This document shows, in pieces, positions 5,786 to 12,678 of a stretch of 12,884 bases of DNA. A program made the translations under genes and the position numbers. The notes beneath the pieces are model-generated. The model worked only from the letters and a program-made list of their open reading frames with translations. It was not told where the DNA came from and did not search any database. The stretch spans positions 1-12,884 of the forward strand of contig JBBRUT010000107.1 in assembly GCA_038247555.1 (NCBI GenBank), given 5' to 3'. The stretch comes from JAHBXL01 sp038247555 (GTDB taxonomy: Bacteria; Planctomycetota; Phycisphaerae; Phycisphaerales; UBA1924). The stretch's first letter is position 1; every line of letters begins with the position of its first letter.

Positions 5786-6923
5786 ATGCATTACGACGCA
5801 CACCAGCCCATCATCAACGATATCGAGGCGCGGATCTTGACCATCCGCGACTCTCTTTAACTACGAATCCAAGCTGAAAGAGCAGGGAGAGCTCGAGAGC
5901 CGGATGGAGGCAGCGGACTTCTGGGATCGCCCCGCCGAGGCCAAGCGCGTGGTCGATGAGGTCAAAGCTCTAAAGGCCAAGACCGAGCCCCTTCGCCGCG
6001 TGATCGCCGAGTTCGAGGACGCCCGGATCGCGTACGAAATGTACCGCGAAGGCGGTGACAAGGACCTGCTTGCCGAGGCCGATCAGAAGCTCTTTGAGAT
6101 CTCCGGTAGCGATGACGAGCCCGGCCGCATGAATCAGGTCGAGCTGCAGTCGCTGCTTGCGGGCAAGTATGACCATCGCAACTGCTTCCTCACCCTTCAG
6201 GCAGGGGCCGGCGGCAAAGAGGCCAACGACTGGGTCGAGATGCTCTTCCGGATGTACATCTTCTACTGCGAGAAGATGGGCTTCTCCATGGAAGAAACCT
6301 CCAAAATCTTCGGCACCGAAGTCGGGATCGACTCTGTCACCCTGCACGTCAAGGGGGCGTTCGCCTACGGCTACCTGAACACGGAACGCGGCACGCATCG
6401 CCTCGCGCGCGTCAGCCCCTTCAACGCCGAAGGCAAGCGTCAGACCAGCTTCGCAACCGTCGATGTCGTCCCGGAGATCGAGGAGACCAAGGTCACCATT
6501 CCCGACAAGGACATGGACATCGTCGTGTTTGCCCGATCGAGCGGCCCCGGCGGACAGAACGTCAACAAGGTCGCCACCGCCGTCCGCCTCACCCACATCC
6601 CGACCGGTATCCAGATCACCACCAACACCTACAAAGAGCAGACGCAGAACCGTTCCGCGGCGATCGCTCTGCTGCAGGCCAAGCTCGAGATTATCGAGGA
6701 AGAGCGAAGACAGAGGGAACTCGCGGCCGCGACTGGCGGAGCAGTCGAGATGGGCTGGGGTACCCAGATTCGCTCGTACGTTTTCTACGACAACCGAGTG
6801 AAGGATCATCGCACCAACGTCGAGTCACGCGACTATGAAGCCGTCCTCCGCGGCGAGATTCAGGCATTCGTCGATGCCGAGCTCAAGCGCCGCATGAAGG
6901 CCAAGAGTCAGGCCGGGGCCTAG
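5786..6923 (+). CDS. prfB: Peptide chain release factor 2 (programmed +1 frameshift)
   Basis: RF2 terminates translation at UGA and UAA on the ribosome. Reading starts at the ATG at 5786; after 24 codons the frame meets CTT TAA at 5855-5860. Shifting +1 there continues as NYESKLKEQGELESR and joins the long frame, giving 378 residues (E. coli RF2 has 365). The stop-codon-recognition tripeptide SPF is at about 210-212, which separates RF2 from RF1, and the peptidyl-tRNA hydrolysis motif GGQ is at about 255-257 within SSGPGGQNVNKVATAVRL. The N-terminal FWDRPAEAKRV block is also family-typical. The shift site has UAA instead of the usual UGA and lacks the upstream AGGGGG-type Shine-Dalgarno. An annotation starting at 5904 would miss the first 39 residues. 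The gene converges with the cardiolipin synthase gene. Confidence 0.95.
5829..5849 (+). promoter_or_regulatory. Stem-loop just upstream of the RF2 frameshift site
   Basis: CGCGGAT (5829-5835) and ATCCGCG (5843-5849) form a perfect 7-bp stem with a 7-base loop. The stem ends five bases before the CTT TAA slip site, where other bacteria have an internal Shine-Dalgarno. A role in promoting the shift is inferred. Confidence 0.45.
5855..5861 (+). other. RF2 +1 programmed frameshift site, CTT TAA C
   Basis: The peptidyl codon CTT (5855-5857) is followed by TAA (5858-5860) and C. The next bases match the E. coli site (CTTTGACTACGA) except for G to A in the stop, giving CTTTAACTACGA. Slippage of the Leu-tRNA from CUU to UUU puts the ribosome in the frame that encodes the rest of RF2. 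The same substitution changes the first +1-frame residue from Asp to Asn. Confidence 0.85.
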
Positions 6924-6936
6924 TTGAGTGATCAAC
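6923..6936. terminator. Weak hairpin between convergent prfB and cardiolipin synthase genes
   Basis: GTTGA (6923-6927) and TCAAC (6932-6936) pair over a 4-base loop right after the prfB stop. The stem is short and no T-run follows, so a termination role is uncertain. The 38-base gap holds nothing else. Confidence 0.2.
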
Positions 6937-6961
6937 CGATCGGACGGAGCGGCTCTGGTGC

Positions 6962-8437
6962 TTACAGCAGCGGACCGAGGAGCAGCGCGGCGTTGTCGCG
7001 ATACATATGCCAGAACCGCCGGTGCCGCCACTCCTCGAGCGTGATCTCGTAGGAATCCGCCATGTAGCTTTTCTGCATGTAGCGCATCACGCTCGCGAAG
7101 TCATCGTCGTAGATGAACACGGTGATCTCGAAGTTCAGCCAGAACGACCTCGCATCAAAGTTCGTTGAGCCGATGAGCCCGAACTTCCGGTCAACCGTGA
7201 TGGTCTTGCTGTGCAGCATCCCGCCGCGGCAGTGCACGATCTTCACGCCCGCCTCCAGCAGGTCCTGGTAATGCGCCCTGCTCGCCGCGGCCACCAGCCA
7301 CGAATCCGCGTCGGCGGGCATCAGCAGCGTCACGCTCACGCCCCGCCGCGCCGCCGACTGCAGGGCTTTGCTCATCGCGTCATCTGGAACAAAGTACGGC
7401 GTCGACATCAGCAGCTCTTCACGCGCAAGATAAATCGTGGTGAGCAGCGCCTGGTGAATCGCATCGGGAGCGGGCCCGGGCCCCGACGGAATGATCTGCA
7501 CCGCGGATGTGTGGCCCCGCTGCTTGCGGAAGTCGGGCACATACTTCGTCAGGTCGTCGAGCTCCTCATCTGCATCCAGCATCCAGTCGTGCAGGAACAC
7601 CAGCGCAAGCGCGCCCGCCGCCGGCCCCACGATGCGAATCGTCGAGTCGATGAATGGACCCGCCTTCCAGATCCATCCCACCCGGAAGCTGGAATCGATC
7701 ATGTTGTGGCTGCCGCAGTATGCGATCGAGCCATCGATGATCGCGATCTTGCGGTGGTTACGCAGGTCGATGCGGTCAAAGAACATTCGAATCAGGCCGA
7801 CGGGCAGCGCGATGACGACATTCACTCCGCCCTCGCGGAGTCGGCGCACGTGGTAACCCCGTAGAAAGTGCTTCGCTCCCACCGCATCAACCAGCACACG
7901 ACACTCGATTCCCCGCTTTGCCGCTCGCAGCAGCGCCTCGATCAGCGCCTCAACGGGCCCCGGGTTGTCTTTCTGCCAGATGTAGTACAGCAGATGGACA
8001 TGCGACTTGGCCTCATCGATGTCCTTGACGATCGCCTCGATCACCTCGTGCGCATCGGTGATCAGCGTGAGCTTGTTGCCCTTGAGCGGCGGAAGGCCCG
8101 ACACCGCCGTGCCGAAGCGGGCGATCGGCACCCACTGTGCAGGGCCTTCACCGTCTTCTTCGATCTCTGATTGCTGGTGACGCCAGAGTGTGCCGGCGCG
8201 CGCATCAAGGTCCTTGGTCAGTGCCATGTATCGCCGCAGCCGGCGCGAGCCCAGCCGGCTCTCCCCGATCATGAAGTACAAAATCGCCCCCACAAACGGC
8301 AGAAACGCCAGCACCGCCAGCCACATCAGCGAGACCGTCACCGGCCGACGCCGATAGATGATCTGTGCCGCCACCAGGAGACGGATGACCATCTCCACTA
8401 TAAACAGCCACGACGGGATGGCAAAGAGTTCATACAT
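6962..8437 (-). CDS. cls: Cardiolipin synthase (phospholipase D family)
   Basis: This 491-residue membrane enzyme joins phosphatidyl groups onto phosphatidylglycerol (or a related acceptor) to make cardiolipin. Two N-terminal membrane helices (about 6-28 and 35-57) precede two PLD catalytic halves. The HxKxxxxD motifs are complete: His228/Lys230/Asp235 in HRKIAIIDGS, and His409/Lys411/Asp416 in HSKTITVDRKFGLIGSTNFD. Length and order match bacterial ClsA-type enzymes. The frame opens at a GTG at 8494, but the ATG at 8437 gives the normal start just before the first helix and is preferred. A TACCCT box near the GTG could drive a short leader. It lies 107 bases after the photolyase gene on the same strand, so it may be read with it or from its own promoter. 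Confidence 0.92.
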   Translation of the reverse strand: MYELFAIPSWLFIVEMVIRLLVAAQIIYRRRPVTVSLMWLAVLAFLPFVGAILYFMIGESRLGSRRLRRYMALTKDLDARAGTLWRHQQSEIEEDGEGPAQWVPIARFGTAVSGLPPLKGNKLTLITDAHEVIEAIVKDIDEAKSHVHLLYYIWQKDNPGPVEALIEALLRAAKRGIECRVLVDAVGAKHFLRGYHVRRLREGGVNVVIALPVGLIRMFFDRIDLRNHRKIAIIDGSIAYCGSHNMIDSSFRVGWIWKAGPFIDSTIRIVGPAAGALALVFLHDWMLDADEELDDLTKYVPDFRKQRGHTSAVQIIPSGPGPAPDAIHQALLTTIYLAREELLMSTPYFVPDDAMSKALQSAARRGVSVTLLMPADADSWLVAAASRAHYQDLLEAGVKIVHCRGGMLHSKTITVDRKFGLIGSTNFDARSFWLNFEITVFIYDDDFASVMRYMQKSYMADSYEITLEEWRHRRFWHMYRDNAALLLGPLL

Positions 8438-8544
8438 GCGATGCAGCCGATCGCCCCAGGGCTTTCGGGCTGCGGCTAAAGGGTATCGGATCACGGCCGC
8501 GCAAGCCGGACGGATGCGGCACTTTCACGCCGCGGCAGAGAGAT

Positions 8545-9993
8545 CTACGACCGAATCCCCTGAAACGCCCCGAGCACGCGGTCGCGCACCTGCGCGCGAT
8601 CAACGATCGGCTCCGGGTATGAAACCTGGCCCCGCAACAGGCCCGGGAGATCCGAAGGATCGTGGACCTCCCCATCTTCGCCCCCCTCAAGCTCCGCAAG
8701 CTCCGGCACATAGCGGCGGATGTACTCGCCGGAAGGATCAAACTTGCGCGACTGGCTGACGGGGTTGAAGATGCGGAAGTAGGGGGCGGCATCGGTGCCG
8801 GTGGAGGCGGACCACTGCCAGCCACCGTTGTTCTGCGACAGGTCGGCATCGATCAGGTGCCGCATGAAGTGCTCTTCACCCCAGCGCCAGTTGATGAACA
8901 GGTCCTTGGTGAGGTACATCGCCGTGATCATCCGCACACGGTTGTGCATCCAGCCGGTGGTGGCGAGTTGGCGCATGCCGGCATCGACGATCGGTACCCC
9001 CGTGCGCCCCTCGCGCCACGCGTCGAAGTGCGACCGGTTGTCGGACCACTCGATGCGGTCGGTCGCGGGCTTGAAGGCGCGGCCCATGCACACACGCGGG
9101 AAGCCGACGAGGATGTGCTTGTAGAACTCGCGCCAAACCAGCTCGCTGATCCAGTGGGTCTGTCCGGCGCGGTTTGGTTGAGGGTTGTCGAGCTTGCCCT
9201 CGTTGGCCTGGAGCGCGGCGTGCAGGCAGGTTCGCGGGGAGATCGCGCCGATAGCGAGGTAGGGGGAGAGCTTGCTGGTGCCATCCTCGGCGGGGAGGTC
9301 GCGGTAGTGCTTGTACTGGATGAGCGGCTTGCCGGAGAAGAGTTGCAGCCGCGCGAGCGCGGCGTCTTCGCCCGCGGGCCAGAGGTCATCGGGCACGATG
9401 GTCTCGAAGCCGGGGAGAGAATCGGGGATCACGGAGGGCGCGATGTCGAGCTTGGGTTGCTTGGCCGGAGCGGGCAATGGGGGGACCATGCCGCGGTCCT
9501 CGACGACTTTGTACCAAGACTTCTTGAAGGGCGTGAAGACGGTGTAGACCTTGTCTTCACCGGTGCGGACCGCACCCGGCTCGATGATGCACTGGTCGTC
9601 AACGGCGTGGACGGCGATATCGTCCTTCGCGAATCGCGCGGCGACGGCGGCATCGCGCTGCTGCTCGTTGATCTCGTACTCGCGGGAGTAGTACAGCGCA
9701 GTGCACCGGTGCTTCGCGGCCAGCTTTGCAAGGGCTTCGGGCGCCTCGGCAAAGGTGCAAGCGCGTTCGACGATCAGCGGGATGTTGAGCTTCGCGAGCG
9801 CGGCGGAGAGCTCACGCAGCGTGCGGAGGATGAAGCGGACCTTTGCGCCGCCCCAGTGGTGCTGCTTCCACTGCGCGGGCGCGAGCAGAAAGACGCCGAT
9901 GACGCCGGTGTTTCCCTCGCGAGAACACGCCGCGATGAGCGAGCGGTGGTCGTGCGTGCGGAGATCGGAACGAAACCAGACGAGGGAGGTCAT
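8545..9993 (-). CDS. phrB: Deoxyribodipyrimidine (CPD) photolyase
   Basis: This 482-residue flavoprotein uses blue light to split cyclobutane pyrimidine dimers. The N-terminal alpha/beta antenna domain starts at LVWFRSDLRTHDH, and the helical FAD domain follows from about residue 215. FAD-domain motifs include KLSPYLAIGAIS (241-252), GWMHNRVRMITAMYL (347-361) and NNGGWQWSASTGTDAAPYF (388-406). The electron-transfer tryptophans equivalent to E. coli W306, W359 and W382 are all present at W316, W369 and W392 with identical spacing, so the enzyme should be photoreducible. These features fit class I CPD photolyase; a 6-4 photolyase or cryptochrome is unlikely but not excluded. The antenna cofactor cannot be told. 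The ATG at 9993 has GGAG eight bases upstream. It starts 54 bases after the E2 gene on the same strand. Confidence 0.93.
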   Translation of the reverse strand: MTSLVWFRSDLRTHDHRSLIAACSREGNTGVIGVFLLAPAQWKQHHWGGAKVRFILRTLRELSAALAKLNIPLIVERACTFAEAPEALAKLAAKHRCTALYYSREYEINEQQRDAAVAARFAKDDIAVHAVDDQCIIEPGAVRTGEDKVYTVFTPFKKSWYKVVEDRGMVPPLPAPAKQPKLDIAPSVIPDSLPGFETIVPDDLWPAGEDAALARLQLFSGKPLIQYKHYRDLPAEDGTSKLSPYLAIGAISPRTCLHAALQANEGKLDNPQPNRAGQTHWISELVWREFYKHILVGFPRVCMGRAFKPATDRIEWSDNRSHFDAWREGRTGVPIVDAGMRQLATTGWMHNRVRMITAMYLTKDLFINWRWGEEHFMRHLIDADLSQNNGGWQWSASTGTDAAPYFRIFNPVSQSRKFDPSGEYIRRYVPELAELEGGEDGEVHDPSDLPGLLRGQVSYPEPIVDRAQVRDRVLGAFQGIRS

Positions 9994-10047
9994 AACGGAA
10001 GCTCCAGCCGTCTGGGTTCGGGGCGCGACTGAACTCGGATGCGACCT

Positions 10048-11544
10048 CTACGCCCTCGCCGGCCCCAGCAGTTGGTCCGGCTCCTGTAGCAGGCGGATGA
10101 TCTCCGCGAGCGCGAGTGCCGCGGTTGCGCCGTCGACCACGCGGTGGTCGCAGGCGAGGCTGAGCGGGAGCAGGTTGCCGACGAAGATGCCGCCGTTGCG
10201 GACGACCGGTGCGGGGCGTGCGCGGCCGACGCCGAGGATGCCGACCTCGGGGTAGTTGATGATCGGCGTGGCGAAGCGGCCCGCGTGCGAGCCGACGTTG
10301 CTGATGGTGAACGTCGAGCCCATGAGCTGCTCGCGCGAGGCGGTGCGGCTGCGGGCGGCCTCGGCGACGTGCGCGATGTGGCGGCCGATCTCCAGCACGC
10401 CGAACGCGTCGCAGTCGCGGATCACGGGGACCATCAGGCCGTTCTCGGTATCCGCGGCGATCCCCAGGTGCACCGCGCGGTGCTGCACGATCGCGGCCTC
10501 GTAGTTGGCATCACTCGGCTTCTCATCGACGGTTGCGTTCATCGTGCGGAAGCGCGGGTCGGTGAGCACGCGGCAGACTGCCGCGGCGACAAACGGCAGG
10601 AACGAGAGCTTCTCGCCGCTGGCCGCGCCGAGCTTCTTGCGGAGGCCGTCGAGCGTCGAGACATCCGCCTCATCCATGACGTTGAAGTGGACGGCCTGGT
10701 TGACACTCTCGCGCAGACGGTTGGCGATGGTGCGGCGCACGCCGCGGAATGGCACGCGGATGGAGGCTTCGCCGGCGGGGAAGCTGGCGACTTCGCGATT
10801 GGCGGGGCGGGGCGATGTCTGCTGGCCCGATGATCCGTGCCGCGGGGCGACGGCCGGACCACCTTCCACGAGACGGGAGTGTGGCTCGCTGCGGTCCATC
10901 GGTGCGACATCGGGATAGCCGGACTTGGCTGACGTACCCGGCACGGAGTGCCGGGCGCCGGAGCCCGAAGAGGCCGCGCGGACATCCTTCTCCGTCACGC
11001 GGCCGGCGATTCCGGTACCTGCGCACGCGCTGATATCGACACCCAGATCGCGGGCGATGCGCCGGACGGCGGGAGTGGCGAGGACCTTCCCGGCCTCGGC
11101 GGTGACGCCGCCGATGTTGCCCGACATCTTGCCGACGACTGTGCCATCATCTTCGCGCGGAGCTGGCGCTTCATCATCCTCGGCCTTGGCGTGGTGGGAG
11201 CCATTCTGCGCGCCCCCCCCGGCAGACACCCCTGTCTTGGCGGGCTTCGGCTCGGGCGTGGGAGCCGCGGCGGAGCCTGCTGCGCCTTCATAGGTAACCA
11301 GCGCGTTGCCGACGTGCTGGATCTCGCCCTCGGTGCCGTGGAGCTGCTTGATCGTTCCGGCCCGCGGGCTGGGCACTTCGACCAGGGCCTTGTCGGTTTC
11401 CATTTCGGCCAGAATGTCATGCTCGGCGACGGTGTCGCCCACCTTGACCCGCCACTTGATCAGTTCGGCCTCGTGAACACCCTCACCAAGGTCGGGGAGA
11501 ATGAACACATTGGGGTCGGTGGACTTTGCGTGCGCCATGGTCAT
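10048..11544 (-). CDS. 2-oxo acid dehydrogenase E2 (dihydrolipoamide acyltransferase)
   Basis: This 498-residue E2 core carries acyl groups on lipoate and passes them to CoA. One lipoyl domain spans about 12-87 with the modified Lys52 in EMETDKA. An Ala/Pro linker follows, then a peripheral-subunit-binding domain at about 154-190 (ATPAVRRIARDLGVD, GRVTEKDV) that docks E1/E3. A second long linker leads to the catalytic domain (about 262-495), with active-site His467 and Asp471 in DHRVVDG. It could serve pyruvate or branched-chain 2-oxo acids; the E1 and E3 genes are not in the window. The second linker contains a stretch (about residues 200-237) unlike a normal Ala/Pro linker, bounded by inverted repeats in the DNA. 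An ATG at 11538 is an alternative start; neither has a strong ribosome site. Confidence 0.92.
   Translation of the reverse strand: MTMAHAKSTDPNVFILPDLGEGVHEAELIKWRVKVGDTVAEHDILAEMETDKALVEVPSPRAGTIKQLHGTEGEIQHVGNALVTYEGAAGSAAAPTPEPKPAKTGVSAGGGAQNGSHHAKAEDDEAPAPREDDGTVVGKMSGNIGGVTAEAGKVLATPAVRRIARDLGVDISACAGTGIAGRVTEKDVRAASSGSGARHSVPGTSAKSGYPDVAPMDRSEPHSRLVEGGPAVAPRHGSSGQQTSPRPANREVASFPAGEASIRVPFRGVRRTIANRLRESVNQAVHFNVMDEADVSTLDGLRKKLGAASGEKLSFLPFVAAAVCRVLTDPRFRTMNATVDEKPSDANYEAAIVQHRAVHLGIAADTENGLMVPVIRDCDAFGVLEIGRHIAHVAEAARSRTASREQLMGSTFTISNVGSHAGRFATPIINYPEVGILGVGRARPAPVVRNGGIFVGNLLPLSLACDHRVVDGATAALALAEIIRLLQEPDQLLGPARA
10834..10947. repeat. Possible in-frame repeat element within the E2 linker
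   Basis: TCCGTGCCG (10834-10842) and CGGCACGGA (10939-10947) are perfect 9-base inverted repeats spanning 114 bases, an exact multiple of three. The right end also forms an 8-bp hairpin (10937-10944 with 10948-10955, loop GGA). The encoded residues (about 200-237) are rich in Ser, Gly, Arg and His, with Met and Tyr, unlike the flanking Ala/Pro linker. It resembles a short interspersed element captured in frame. Confidence 0.4.
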
Positions 11545-11562
11545 CTCGCTGCAACTGGAAAC

Positions 11563-11653
11563 GGCGGGGGAGGGGAGAGGGATGGGGGCTGAGGGGGGAG
11601 CGGCCGAGGAGAGGCGGAGGGGGAGGGGGGGGTCGGGAGGGGCGGGGCGGGCC
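11563..11653 (+). repeat. G-rich tract between divergent E2 and GNAT genes
   Basis: Within the 175-base divergent gap, about 90 bases are almost all purine on the plus strand, with many runs of three to eight G. The first four runs, starting at 11566, are separated by one to three bases and fit the G-quadruplex pattern. On the minus strand the E2 leader would begin as a C-rich tract. The remaining 11654-11719 contains only a weak TAGTCT box (11675-11680). Confidence 0.7.
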
Positions 11654-11719
11654 CGAAGAGACGGTCCGAGCCCCTAGTCTATCCGCAAACCATCGATTCC
11701 TCATCTGGGGTGCCGCGAC

Positions 11720-12544
11720 ATGGACATGCTGGAAATCGCCAAGCTGGAAGAGGGCCGTCAGGCCGAAGCGCTGGCCGAACTGGCCGATGAGGTTCTGCAC
11801 ATCGGCGGGGGCGTGGCCGGCCGCGGGGCGAAGGGATCGTGGCTGAACAACGCGAACGGGATGGGGCTCGCCGGGCCGGTCTCGGAGGATGAGGTTGTCG
11901 AGCTTGCGCGATGGTATGAGGAAGCGGGGATTGAGCCGCGGATCGAGCTGTGCCCGATGGCGGATGAGACGTTGATCCGGGCGATCGAGAGCCAGAAGTT
12001 TCTGGTGCGGATGTTTGAGAGCGTGCTGTATCGGGAGATTCAACCGGGCGAGTCGGTGCGGCCGGTGTCGGAGCCGCTCGACGGAAAGAAGCTGGTCATC
12101 CGGCAGGTCGATCCGGCGAGCGATGCGGATGTGCGGGAGTATGCGATCGTGTGCAGCTCGGGGTTTCTGCCGCCGGGGGTGACGGAGCTGCCGCCGGAGC
12201 ACCTGGAGATCTCGATGCGGGTTGCGCGGCACCCGCGCACGGTGGGAATGCTGGCGATGCTCGATGGCCGGTGCGTCGGCGCGGGCGGAATGGGGATGCA
12301 CGACAAGGTGTGCGCGCTGTTCGGGCTGAGCGTGCTGCCGGAGTTTCGGCGGCGGGGAATTCAGCAGGCGCTGATCGCGGCGAGGCTGAACTCTGCTTCG
12401 GTGCGGGGCGCGAGGCTGGCGACGATCGGCTCAAAGCCCGGCGCGGGGACGGAGCGGAACGTGCGTCGGATGGGGTTTGCTACGGCGTACACCAAACCGG
12501 TGATGGTGCGGCCGGGTCCGGGCTTGGCAGGGCATGTGAGTTGA
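11720..12544 (+). CDS. GNAT-family N-acetyltransferase
   Basis: This 274-residue protein probably acetylates an amine using acetyl-CoA. The C-terminal GNAT fold is visible from about residue 125: strand and helix, then VGMLAMLDGRCVGAGGMGM (strands 2-3), then FGLSVLPEFRRRGIQQALIAARL. There RRRGIQQA (210-217) is the acetyl-CoA pyrophosphate-binding motif A. ERNVRRMGF near 245-253 is the usual motif B end. The N-terminal half (1-120) is also GNAT-like in size but has no clear motif, so it may be a degenerate second domain or a substrate-recognition region. The substrate is unknown. The gene diverges from E2 and is followed by hairpins. The ATG at 11720 is used; an in-frame ATG lies two codons later. 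A GGGGTG about 10 bases upstream could serve as ribosome site. Confidence 0.8.
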   Translation: MDMLEIAKLEEGRQAEALAELADEVLHIGGGVAGRGAKGSWLNNANGMGLAGPVSEDEVVELARWYEEAGIEPRIELCPMADETLIRAIESQKFLVRMFESVLYREIQPGESVRPVSEPLDGKKLVIRQVDPASDADVREYAIVCSSGFLPPGVTELPPEHLEISMRVARHPRTVGMLAMLDGRCVGAGGMGMHDKVCALFGLSVLPEFRRRGIQQALIAARLNSASVRGARLATIGSKPGAGTERNVRRMGFATAYTKPVMVRPGPGLAGHVS

Positions 12545-12550
12545 GCGATG

Positions 12551-12571
12551 GCATGGGCATCGTGCCCATGC
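12551..12571 (+). terminator. Nine-base-pair hairpin after the GNAT gene
   Basis: GCATGGGCA (12551-12559) and TGCCCATGC (12563-12571) pair perfectly over a TCG loop, six bases after the stop codon. A second stem, CGGCCC/GGGCCG (12571-12576 with 12587-12592), follows at once. No T-run follows, so the hairpins may end or stabilise the transcript or be part of a dispersed intergenic repeat. Confidence 0.45.
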
Positions 12572-12590
12572 GGCCCGATCAGGAAGGGGC

Positions 12591-12620
12591 CGCAGATGAA
12601 CGCGGATGAACGCAGATCAG
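12591..12620. repeat. Three tandem copies of a CGCAGATGAA-type decamer
   Basis: The three consecutive decamers are CGCAGATGAA, CGCGGATGAA and CGCAGATCAG. Copy two differs from copy one at one base; copy three differs at two (last three bases CAG rather than GAA). Phrases of this type recur between genes in planctomycetes and other environmental bacteria, so a dispersed intergenic repeat is likely. Confidence 0.7.
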
Positions 12621-12658
12621 AGTGGGGAGAGCGTTTCATGAAGCGACGGTCGTGCGTG

Positions 12659-12664
12659 TATCAT
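12659..12664 (+). promoter_or_regulatory. -10-like box before the terminal reading frame
   Basis: TATCAT matches the sigma-70 -10 consensus at five of six positions and lies 14 bases before the ATG at 12679. A TTTCAT at 12634-12639 is a weak -35 candidate with 19-base spacing. Confidence 0.35.
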
Positions 12665-12678
12665 GCTTTGGAGTCTTC

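Noticed and set aside
5855..5861. prfB as a pseudogene broken by an indel
   Set aside because: The break falls exactly at the conserved RF2 recoding site with the CTT slip codon and the CTACGA context intact; all catalytic motifs follow. A sequencing error in the stop triplet remains to be checked.
5970..6809. A 279-codon minus-strand frame opposite prfB
   Set aside because: It is a shadow of prfB, whose SPF and GGQ motifs prove the plus-strand frame.
8662..10032. A 456-codon plus-strand frame opposite the photolyase gene
   Set aside because: It is the antisense shadow of a clearly identified photolyase; its product is Val/Gly/Asp/Arg-rich with no motif, as expected from high-GC third-position bias.
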